DNA from: Tepidisphaeraceae bacterium
Lineage (GTDB): Bacteria; Planctomycetota; Phycisphaerae; Tepidisphaerales; Tepidisphaeraceae
Reading direction: 5' to 3'
DNA: 35,529 nucleotides
Assembly: GCA_025450555.1 (NCBI GenBank)
Contig: JANWHF010000345.1
Coordinates: 1-35,529 of the forward strand
In this document: piece by piece, positions 24,279 to 31,686 of the stretch
Layout of the letters: each line of letters starts with the position of its first letter
Numbering within the stretch: the first letter of the stretch is position 1
Notes under the pieces: generated by a model
Databases searched by the model: none
Told to the model about the DNA's origin: nothing
What the model saw: only the letters and a program-made list of their open reading frames with translations
Translations under genes and position numbers: made by a program

Positions 24279-24983
24279 ATGTTGGAAACAACCACCTTAC
24301 CCAGAACGATTTCCTTTGCGTGTCCGGGCTGCGGAAAACGTTTTTCGGTGCCATCGGGCTACGCGGGTCGAAAGGCCAACTGCAAGTTCTGTCATGGGCC
24401 CATTGTCGTTCCAGCCGCGCCTGAGCCGCCCGTGAACGCGCCGATTCCATCGCCTTCGGCTTCGCAAAGATTTGCGCCGCTGGAACCGGTGTCGCAGGAG
24501 CATAATCAGAAGTTGCCGATGCGCACCCGTCGGCTGATTGCCGAAGCGCGGCAAATCGAGCAGGCGTTTTTGAACTCGTCGATAATCAAGGTGACGCCCA
24601 TCGCTGGCGATCCGCCGGAGGTTTACAAAATTGAATATCGAATCAAAGGTCTGCGAAAAGGCTGGTTTGGCCGGCCACGTGTGTGCAGCGAGCATCGCGT
24701 GGAGATTCGTCTCACCAGCGAATACCCCCGCCTGTCGCCGCAGTGCAAGATGCTCACGTCGATCTTTCACCCCAATATTGACGCCGCCACCATCTGCGTG
24801 GGAGATCATTGGACGGCCGGCGAACGTCTGGTCGATTTGATCATCCGCATTGGAGAGATGATCGCCTACCAGGCTTACAACATCAAAAGCCCGCTTGATG
24901 GCCAAGCCGCGATGTGGGCAGATCTTCACGCCAACCGGCTTCCGATCGATCCGCGGGTGCTGAGCGCAGCCGAATTGAGTTGA
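24279..24983 (+). CDS. E2 (UBC-like) ubiquitin-conjugating-fold protein with N-terminal zinc ribbon
   Basis: N-term 'FACPGCGKRFSVPSGYAGRKANCKFCHGPI'; UBC-like 'VYKIEYRIKG…HRVEIRLTSEYPRLSPQCKMLTSIFHPNIDAATICVGDHWTAGERLVDLIIRIGEMIAYQAYNIKSPLDGQAAMWA' with HPN motif and candidate catalytic Cys (24795-24797). Confidence 0.9.
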   Translation: MLETTTLPRTISFACPGCGKRFSVPSGYAGRKANCKFCHGPIVVPAAPEPPVNAPIPSPSASQRFAPLEPVSQEHNQKLPMRTRRLIAEARQIEQAFLNSSIIKVTPIAGDPPEVYKIEYRIKGLRKGWFGRPRVCSEHRVEIRLTSEYPRLSPQCKMLTSIFHPNIDAATICVGDHWTAGERLVDLIIRIGEMIAYQAYNIKSPLDGQAAMWADLHANRLPIDPRVLSAAELS

Positions 24984-25119
24984 CGCAATTTCACAACGTT
25001 TATCGGACATCACTCGGGAAGTTGGCGCATTTACAATTTTCACTTGCGAAAAATGGTGGTTTGCCGTTTGATTGTGCGCCTGCCCTTTCGCGGGCGATCA
25101 AATCTCAACAGGAGCATCG

Positions 25120-25806
25120 ATGCAGAGCACGGGTTGGGTCAAATGGGTCTTAGCGCTGGGTCTCTTGAGCGGGTGCATGGAAAAGCCCAAGCCGATTCCC
25201 CCGCCGCCTGAACCAGGCCCGGCCAGCCCGCAGGACCTTGCGCGAATTCGTGCGGATCTGCGCCGCAATGATCCCAACGCCCAGGTGGGCGAGGTGGAAG
25301 CGGTTTACAATAAGCTGGTTGCCATCACCGGTTTGCCCGTGCAGGATTTCCGCAGCGGCGAGGCGATGACGATTGTTGATTCGGAACAGCACCTCATCGC
25401 CAATGCCGTCGTGGACAATGTCACCGGTCAGTATGTGGTCGCACGCTATGACGTGGTCAAGCGCGAGCCGCGCAATGGCGACGTTGCCGTGCGATTGTCG
25501 GAACACCGGCCGCCGCCGTCGATGCAACCTGAAACCGGTGGCGCGGGCGCTAACGATACCAATGCGGCTCCGCAGCCTGCCAATCCTCCAGTTGAGTCGA
25601 AGCCCATTGAGTCACCGGCAAACAATCCGCCGGCCGACAACACCAATGCTGCGCCGCAAAAGAGCCAGCCCGCGCCGGCAAATAATAACAGTGAGAACGT
25701 TCCCAGTCCGGCAGCGGGCCCGGCTCCTGATGAGAAAAAGCCGCCCACCGAACCGGCGCCCAAGACTGAATCGCCCGCGCACAGCCCAGGCGAATTGAAC
25801 AAGTGA
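25120..25806 (+). CDS. Putative lipoprotein with Pro/Ala/Asn-rich C-terminal half
   Basis: Signal + lipobox 'LLSGC'; AGGAG upstream of ATG 25120; low-complexity PAPxN C-terminus. Confidence 0.75.
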   Translation: MQSTGWVKWVLALGLLSGCMEKPKPIPPPPEPGPASPQDLARIRADLRRNDPNAQVGEVEAVYNKLVAITGLPVQDFRSGEAMTIVDSEQHLIANAVVDNVTGQYVVARYDVVKREPRNGDVAVRLSEHRPPPSMQPETGGAGANDTNAAPQPANPPVESKPIESPANNPPADNTNAAPQKSQPAPANNNSENVPSPAAGPAPDEKKPPTEPAPKTESPAHSPGELNK

Positions 25807-26411
25807 CCGTATCGCCTACTGAACGTAGCTCGGCTTCGCGCAGGCTCATTCTCGCCAGCGCCTCACCAAGGCGAAGGCAACTTCTGGAAGACGCGAAGTT
25901 CGATTTTGTCATTGAGCCGGCCGACATCAATGAGGAAAATCATCCGCCTCTTGCGCCCGGTGACCTCGCGCAATGGTTGGCGGTTGCCAAGTGCGCGGTG
26001 ATTGCCGATCGCTTTCCATCCGACGTCGTTTTGGCGGCGGATACGGTCGTCGCTCTCGGATCGCAGATCCTTGGGAAACCGACGGACGCCGCCCACGCGC
26101 GGGAAACGCTTGGGCAACTATCGGACACCATTCATGAAGTGATTACGGGCGTGGCGGTCGCCTGCCGAACCGCGTCACTGAAGCTCGACGCCCGCGTCCA
26201 TTCAACGGTGCAGATGCGAAGGCTTTCCTCAAGCGAAATCGACGATTATGTCGCCTCCGGCCAATGGAAGGGCAAGGCCGGAGGCTACGGCATTCAGGAT
26301 TCCGATCCTTTCGTCACCCGCATGTCCGGCGATTTGACCAATATCGTCGGGCTTCCCATGCAAAAGACGATCGAGCTTTTGGCGGCCGCGGGAATTCGAC
26401 CCAGGGAATGA
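25803..26411 (+). CDS. maf: Maf-like nucleoside triphosphate pyrophosphatase
   Basis: 'RLILASASPRRRQLLEDAKFDFVIEPADINEE', 'VVLAADTVVALGSQILGKPTDAAHARETL', 'YGIQDSDPFVTRMSGDLTNIVGLPM'. GTGA overlap with upstream stop. Confidence 0.94.
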   Translation: MTVSPTERSSASRRLILASASPRRRQLLEDAKFDFVIEPADINEENHPPLAPGDLAQWLAVAKCAVIADRFPSDVVLAADTVVALGSQILGKPTDAAHARETLGQLSDTIHEVITGVAVACRTASLKLDARVHSTVQMRRLSSSEIDDYVASGQWKGKAGGYGIQDSDPFVTRMSGDLTNIVGLPMQKTIELLAAAGIRPRE

Positions 26412-26435
26412 AAGAGGGAAATCGCATAGCAGTCT

Positions 26436-26502
26436 CGTAGCACAGCCTTCCAGGCTGTGAGTCGAAAATCACAGGCTGGAAGCGATGGAAGCCTGTGCTA
26501 CG
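26436..26502. repeat. Dispersed palindromic repeat CGTAGCACAGCCTTCCAGGCTGTGA…TCACAGGCTGGAAGC…CTGTGCTACG
   Basis: Inverted arms read directly; same family at 33223-33277 and 8586-8614. Confidence 0.9.
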
Positions 26503-26529
26503 AATCGCGCAGCGTTGCTATACTTGCCC

Positions 26530-26898
26530 ATGGTGCTCGCCGAGCAATTTCACAATTGGACGTCCGATGCGCTGGTCGTGTTGATCGCGGCGGCCGGTCT
26601 GTATTACCTCTTTATTTCACGAGCCGCTCATCGGTTATCAACTGTCGAAAACAGGGACGTCAATGAACGCCGCATCCGCTTGCGGCGGATCAACGCGGTG
26701 ATGATGATCGTGCTGGCGGCGCTGCTTTTCCTGGCCACGCGCGTTCTGGGCACTCATCCAAGGTCCTTGGCGCTTGTGATGCTTGGCATCCTGGTGTTGC
26801 TGGTGGTGATTGTCTGGCTCGCGATGGTCGATTTACGTATGCTGATGCAGCTTCGCGATCGCCGGCGCGATCACGACGCCTGGCAGCACCGCAACTAA
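26530..26898 (+). CDS. Small membrane protein, unknown function
   Basis: Three hydrophobic segments (ALVVLIAAAGLYYLFI, MMIVLAALLFLATRV, LVMLGILVLLVVIVWLAMV). Start placed after the repeat. Confidence 0.6.
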   Translation: MVLAEQFHNWTSDALVVLIAAAGLYYLFISRAAHRLSTVENRDVNERRIRLRRINAVMMIVLAALLFLATRVLGTHPRSLALVMLGILVLLVVIVWLAMVDLRMLMQLRDRRRDHDAWQHRN

Positions 26899-26917
26899 AA
26901 TTCGTGAAACGGTCGAT

Positions 26918-27373
26918 ATGGATTTCCTCTTCCCGGCGATTGTCTTCCTGGCGCTCTTCACGAGCGGCTGCCAACAATCCCCATTGGGGCTGGCAACCGT
27001 GAAGATGAACATCGGCCAGCGCGCCTACACGCTTGAAGTGGCCAACACGCAGGCCTCGGAAGAACATGGCCTGATGGAACGCGATTCGATGCCGGAAAAT
27101 CATGGCATGATTTTCGTTTTTGCCAACGAACGTGTCCTGGAATTCTGGATGAAAAACACGCGGTTCCCGCTCGACATTCTGTTCCTCGATTCTGATGGGA
27201 AGGTCGTTTCGATCAAGCGGATGGAAGCCTACGATCTGCACACGACTTCGAGCGTCTTTCCCGCGAAGTACGCGATCGAGCTGAATGCCGGGCAGGCACA
27301 GGTGTCGGGCATCAAAGTTGGAGATCAGCTTTCCATTCCGGCCGTGGCGAAAGACTCGCGAGAGGCACCATAA
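26918..27373 (+). CDS. DUF192 family protein (putative lipoprotein)
   Basis: 'SGCQ' lipobox; 'LEVANTQASEEHGLMERDSMPENHGMIFVFANERVLEFWMKNTRFPLDILFLDSDGKVVSI' is diagnostic for DUF192. Confidence 0.92.
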   Translation: MDFLFPAIVFLALFTSGCQQSPLGLATVKMNIGQRAYTLEVANTQASEEHGLMERDSMPENHGMIFVFANERVLEFWMKNTRFPLDILFLDSDGKVVSIKRMEAYDLHTTSSVFPAKYAIELNAGQAQVSGIKVGDQLSIPAVAKDSREAP

Positions 27374-27417
27374 AAGCTTCTGGAATTCCATTCACATTCC
27401 CTACACTCTGTCACCGG

Positions 27418-28101
27418 ATGTCCACAACGCCTTCTCCCATTTTTTATGAGAAACCAAGTCGCTGGCGCATTTGGGTGCGCCGTGCAATGCTCCCGGCGAT
27501 CATCATCGCGCTGGGATTGCTGGCGTTGGTCTATGGTCCTCCCGTTTCACGACACGTCGAACTTCTGCGCTGGCAGCGGCGGGCAATGCAATTTGATCGG
27601 CCTGCGGATCAAGTGGTTTATGAATCCGAACCCGCGCGCGCCCGCGCGCTAAATAGAACCGTGGCCGATGTGGAGGCGGCAAATCCGTCCGGCGCGCCGG
27701 CCTATCAATTCAGCCGAACCTGGCGCGAGTTCTATCGGATTTTCGAGCCTCCCGGGCGAAAGCCGGGCGCACTTCTGTTTCTTCACGAGCGATGGACGCC
27801 AAAAGGACAACGCCGCCTGGTTGCTGTGGACCTGCCGGCACGAGCGGAGCAGCCGACGATTCATATGCTGGTTTTTCGCCCGGGTGCCATGGGGAGCAAT
27901 CCAGGTTTGCTCGATGAAAGCAGTTGGATCCCGCCATTCCTAACGGAGCCGAGGCCAGTTGGGCTAAGAATCATGGCTGGCCAAGTCGATCCCCGTGATG
28001 TTTCCCACTTCACGATCGCATGGCAGGCCGACGCGCAGTCAGGCATCATCGATGGCTATCTGCTGGAAAACGATCGCGTCGTTCTAGAAGAACGACGCTG
28101 A
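27418..28101 (+). CDS. Membrane-anchored protein of unknown function
   Basis: Single N-terminal TM (AMLPAIIIALGLLALVYG); no recognised domain. Confidence 0.65.
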   Translation: MSTTPSPIFYEKPSRWRIWVRRAMLPAIIIALGLLALVYGPPVSRHVELLRWQRRAMQFDRPADQVVYESEPARARALNRTVADVEAANPSGAPAYQFSRTWREFYRIFEPPGRKPGALLFLHERWTPKGQRRLVAVDLPARAEQPTIHMLVFRPGAMGSNPGLLDESSWIPPFLTEPRPVGLRIMAGQVDPRDVSHFTIAWQADAQSGIIDGYLLENDRVVLEERR

Positions 28102-28110
28102 AAAAGCGAT

Positions 28111-29391
28111 TTACACCGCCACGCCCATTGTGCGTGGATCGATTTCCGTCATCGGATCGATGGATTGTGCATCAGGCGTTCCGAGCGATCGAATGAGGGG
28201 AATTGCTCCCACGGCGAGAATCATCATGATTCCCAGCGCCACAAATGGGCCGAGGTAGCGCATTGGCCGGGCAGCGTCGGCGCCGAATGAATCGGTCCAG
28301 TAGCCCATCAGCCATGGACTTGCGCCGGCAATCGTCCCGGCAATCGAGAGAAAGATGCCCACCAGGCGTCCTCGGACATTTGCGGCGACGCGCTCGAGCA
28401 TGGCGGCATCGCTGATGGCATAGCTGCCAAGCTGAAATGCCTGGAACAGGCAAAGGCCCAGCAAAACATGAGCGCGGCCGAAGAACGGGACGGCAGCGAT
28501 GGCGATGCCGCCGGCAATCAGCACGATCACTAAACCAGGCAGCCTTTTTCCGCGCGGCGTCAGGTAAACCGCCAGCGGATTGGCAACGATGCCAATCAGC
28601 ATCATCGCGCCGACGATGAAACCCGTTCGTTTCGGATCGAAACCCATCGCCTTTTGCGGATAGATGCTGGCCAAAGTCAGCGATGCGATGCCGGCAAAAT
28701 CGCGGAAGCTGAGAATCGCGGCGATGCCGATTACCTTCTTGCGCAACGAAGGGCCGAGCGGCGGATGGATTTGTTGTCGGGAAGCGGCAGGCTGCTGCAC
28801 CATTCTCGCTTCACGGCCGAAGATCAAAAACAACACACCAACGAAGATGCCCATCAGGCCCAGTTCCACGCACGGCTTCTGCCAGTTGGCGACGTGCCAG
28901 AGTGTCCAGTGTGCGGTTTCCGCGCGCCACCCGGCATATTGCGGCCCAACAAAAAATCCCAGCCCCGAGCCCATCCCCAGGAGGCCAATCGCCATTCCCG
29001 GCGATCGATTGAAATGCTCCGACACCAGCGAATTGGCCGCAGGATGGAACAGCGTTCCCGCAGCGCCGCCCACCACCGCTAACCCCAGCAGCATCGGATA
29101 ATCGCGCGTAAACCCGATCGCGATAATCGCGGCAGCATTGAAAATCAGCCCCCACCCCAGCAGAGCCCGCCTGCTGTAGCGATCCGCCAGCACCCCGGCC
29201 CCGTAGCTCCCGAAGGAATAGACCAGCAGGTAAACCGTAACAATGAGGGCCGCTCGTTTGACTCCGGGCAAATGAAGATCCGCCGCGATCATCAGGTACA
29301 ATGGGACGAGCATCGTTCCATAGGCGTGCGTAAAGGCATGCAGGATCACGGATAAGGCTAATGTCAGCGGGCCGCGCTGGCGGTCGATCAT
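28111..29391 (-). CDS. Major facilitator superfamily transporter
   Basis: About 12 hydrophobic helices; 'GAGVLADRYSRRALLGWGL' MFS loop motif. Start at MIDRQRGPL. Confidence 0.88.
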   Translation of the reverse strand: MIDRQRGPLTLALSVILHAFTHAYGTMLVPLYLMIAADLHLPGVKRAALIVTVYLLVYSFGSYGAGVLADRYSRRALLGWGLIFNAAAIIAIGFTRDYPMLLGLAVVGGAAGTLFHPAANSLVSEHFNRSPGMAIGLLGMGSGLGFFVGPQYAGWRAETAHWTLWHVANWQKPCVELGLMGIFVGVLFLIFGREARMVQQPAASRQQIHPPLGPSLRKKVIGIAAILSFRDFAGIASLTLASIYPQKAMGFDPKRTGFIVGAMMLIGIVANPLAVYLTPRGKRLPGLVIVLIAGGIAIAAVPFFGRAHVLLGLCLFQAFQLGSYAISDAAMLERVAANVRGRLVGIFLSIAGTIAGASPWLMGYWTDSFGADAARPMRYLGPFVALGIMMILAVGAIPLIRSLGTPDAQSIDPMTEIDPRTMGVAV

Positions 29392-29591
29392 GGGCGGATT
29401 ATACGGATCGGCGAACAAGCGGTCACTTTGTCCGATCCGGAGTCGATTGCCATCGACAAACGTCCGGGCCGCGAACGGTTCTTAGAAGTAGCACGTTGCA
29501 GATTTGACGGCTGGGGCGTCGATGAACTTGTATTCATGCCCCCCGAAAATGGATTGACAAGTCAGCGCAAGATTCGGCTCTGGAGCGACGT

Positions 29592-30593
29592 ATGACACTG
29601 CGAATATTGCGGACTTCATGGACGGCGGCGAAGTTTCTGGGTCACCACATGCCGCGGCTTCGCACGTGGGGCATGGTGGGCATGTGCCTGGTCATGATGT
29701 GGAGCGTCGATCAGCCGGCGCGGCGAGCCGAAGGATCGCGCGTGCGCAAGCCTCGCGCCTGGTTCGATGCCAAGGGACTTTGCGTTTTTCCTCTTGCATG
29801 CAAGCAACTGCCCTCCTCACGCGATCAACTGCTCGAAGCGCTGACGGTCGGGTGGCACAAGTCTTTGAAGTTCCCTGCTGCCGACGATTCATTCATTTCC
29901 ATCGACGGCTCCCGCTATCCCGCTCTTTCGAGCCTCAAAATGGACCTCGGCGGTGCGAAGATGGATCTGACCAAAGACAAGAAGAATTCCAAGCCGAAGG
30001 GACGCGTTGAATCGGAATTGACGGTTGGCAATTTCGATCTCGATGGACGCCCGATGTTGTGCGATCGCGCGAAGATGGATCTGCATTTTACGGCCACACG
30101 TGCCCGGCTCGACATGGAACACGATCAGGCGGGCCGGCCGTGCATCATGCTGTCCGATGCAAAACAGGCCCGGCTCGATTTTCGTACCACGCGCGCCGAT
30201 CTGGAGCGAATCGTTCTCGTGACCCTTCGCGCGCAGGCCAAGAACTACGGCGTCAGCATCGACAAGGTGGAGATCAAGCTCGACGCCGATACCGGCCGAT
30301 CGCTTTCGCTGGATCTACATCTGCTGACGAAGGTCGCATTTGTGCCGGCGGGAATGCGGTTTCGGGCGCACGTCGATATCGACGACTCGATGAATGCGAA
30401 GCTCACGCACCTCACGTGCGAGGGAGATGAGGCCTTGGGGCCCTTGATCGTCGGCTTCATTCGCCCCGGCCTGGCTAAATATGAAGGACGATCGAAGCCA
30501 GTCTTCAGCTTCCCCACGGGAAAACTCAAGCTGCGCGACATTCAAGTGCACAGCGGCGACGAGATTCAGGTGGCGGCAACTTTTGGAAGCTGA
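29592..30593 (+). CDS. Secreted/periplasmic protein of unknown function (possibly DUF2993/LmeA-like)
   Basis: N-terminal hydrophobic segment; repeated 'xxxKMDL/ARLDF' beta-rich pattern. The family suggestion is tentative. Confidence 0.55.
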   Translation: MTLRILRTSWTAAKFLGHHMPRLRTWGMVGMCLVMMWSVDQPARRAEGSRVRKPRAWFDAKGLCVFPLACKQLPSSRDQLLEALTVGWHKSLKFPAADDSFISIDGSRYPALSSLKMDLGGAKMDLTKDKKNSKPKGRVESELTVGNFDLDGRPMLCDRAKMDLHFTATRARLDMEHDQAGRPCIMLSDAKQARLDFRTTRADLERIVLVTLRAQAKNYGVSIDKVEIKLDADTGRSLSLDLHLLTKVAFVPAGMRFRAHVDIDDSMNAKLTHLTCEGDEALGPLIVGFIRPGLAKYEGRSKPVFSFPTGKLKLRDIQVHSGDEIQVAATFGS

Positions 30594-30608
30594 TGTACGT
30601 TCGAGCGA

Positions 30609-31574
30609 TCAGCGCGGGCCGGTAGGAACGAGCAATTCAACCGCGGCCCTGTCCGGGAGTGACGGCTGCGCGCCAAATTCCTGGCAGGCAACGGCGCCCG
30701 CGGCGTTGGCAAATCGCAGGGCATCGGGCAATTCCATCTCTTCGACATGCGCCACCGCCCAGGCAGCGATGAACGCGTCGCCGCAAGCGGTTGTATCCAC
30801 TACATTCACTTTGTGGCCGCGAATCGTTCGGATGGTCCCATCCCGTCCGACATACCTCGCGCCCTTGCTGCCCAGCTTCAGAAGGACGGCCTTACAGCCA
30901 AGCTGCGCCAGCCGACTGGCAATCTGCTTGGCATCCACTGCGCGCCTACCGCGGCCGCGCGCCGCGCGATGGGCACCAATCAGATTCTCGGCTTCACTCT
31001 GGTTGGGCATCAGGACATCCACCTGGCATAGCGCGCGAGGCAGGCCCTTTTCTGGAGCTGGCGCGGGATCAAGAATCGTGTACACGCCATGCCGATGGCA
31101 GATTGCAATCGTGTGAGCAATCGTTTCGAGTGGCACCTCCAGTTGCATGACAACCGCCGAGGCCGAGGCCAACAGGCCTTCGGCGGCATCGATGTCGGCG
31201 GGGCAAAGGTGGGCATTCGCACCGGCCGCCAGCACGATTGAGTTCTCCCCCTTGCGATCCACCAGGATCATCGCGACTCCGGTGGAAACGCGTTCCGTGA
31301 CGGTCACCCGTTTCGTATTCACCTGATGTTGCGCCAGCCCGCTGAGCAGTCGCGAGCCAAAATCATCCTGACCGACACGTCCCACCAGATGCACTTCCGT
31401 CCCCGGCGCAGCGAGCCTGGCGGCGGCAACCGCCTGATTTGCCCCCTTACCGCCGGGCATCGTAACGAATCGGTCACCGGCCACGGTTTCGCCCGGCGCA
31501 GGCATGCGGGCCGTGCGAACCACCAGATCCATGTTGATGGAACCAACAACGACAATACGCTTCTTTGCAGCCAT
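30609..31574 (-). CDS. rbsK: Ribokinase (PfkB family)
   Basis: 'VVVGSINMDLVVRTARMPAPGETVAGDRFVTMPGGKGANQAVAAARLAA' and 'VNVVDTTACGDAFIAAWAVA'. Confidence 0.93.
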   Translation of the reverse strand: MAAKKRIVVVGSINMDLVVRTARMPAPGETVAGDRFVTMPGGKGANQAVAAARLAAPGTEVHLVGRVGQDDFGSRLLSGLAQHQVNTKRVTVTERVSTGVAMILVDRKGENSIVLAAGANAHLCPADIDAAEGLLASASAVVMQLEVPLETIAHTIAICHRHGVYTILDPAPAPEKGLPRALCQVDVLMPNQSEAENLIGAHRAARGRGRRAVDAKQIASRLAQLGCKAVLLKLGSKGARYVGRDGTIRTIRGHKVNVVDTTACGDAFIAAWAVAHVEEMELPDALRFANAAGAVACQEFGAQPSLPDRAAVELLVPTGPR

Positions 31575-31686
31575 CAGGATGGCAAGTTAACCGCAAAGAT
31601 GTGAAAGGTGACAATGCCAAATCTGCGACAAACGTGCAAATCACGCGATCCTGCCGTTTTTATCCGTGGCGTAGTAAGTTAATGAC

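Noticed and set aside
19779-24983. Interpretation of the Ubl cluster as a molybdopterin/thiamine (MoaD/ThiS-MoeB) biosynthesis locus
   Set aside because: E2-like, RING-like and FHA genes and absence of Moa/Thi enzymes argue for a conjugation system rather than sulfur-carrier biosynthesis.
19779-24983. Interpretation as a classical phage-defence island
   Set aside because: No nuclease, toxin, integrase or other defence gene was seen nearby; flanks look chromosomal (maf, DUF192, exopolysaccharide kinase). Not excluded, but unsupported from sequence alone.
26485-26529. N-terminal 15 aa (MEACATNRAALLYLP) of the small membrane protein ORF
   Set aside because: Derived from the dispersed palindromic repeat; the more plausible start is ATG 26530.
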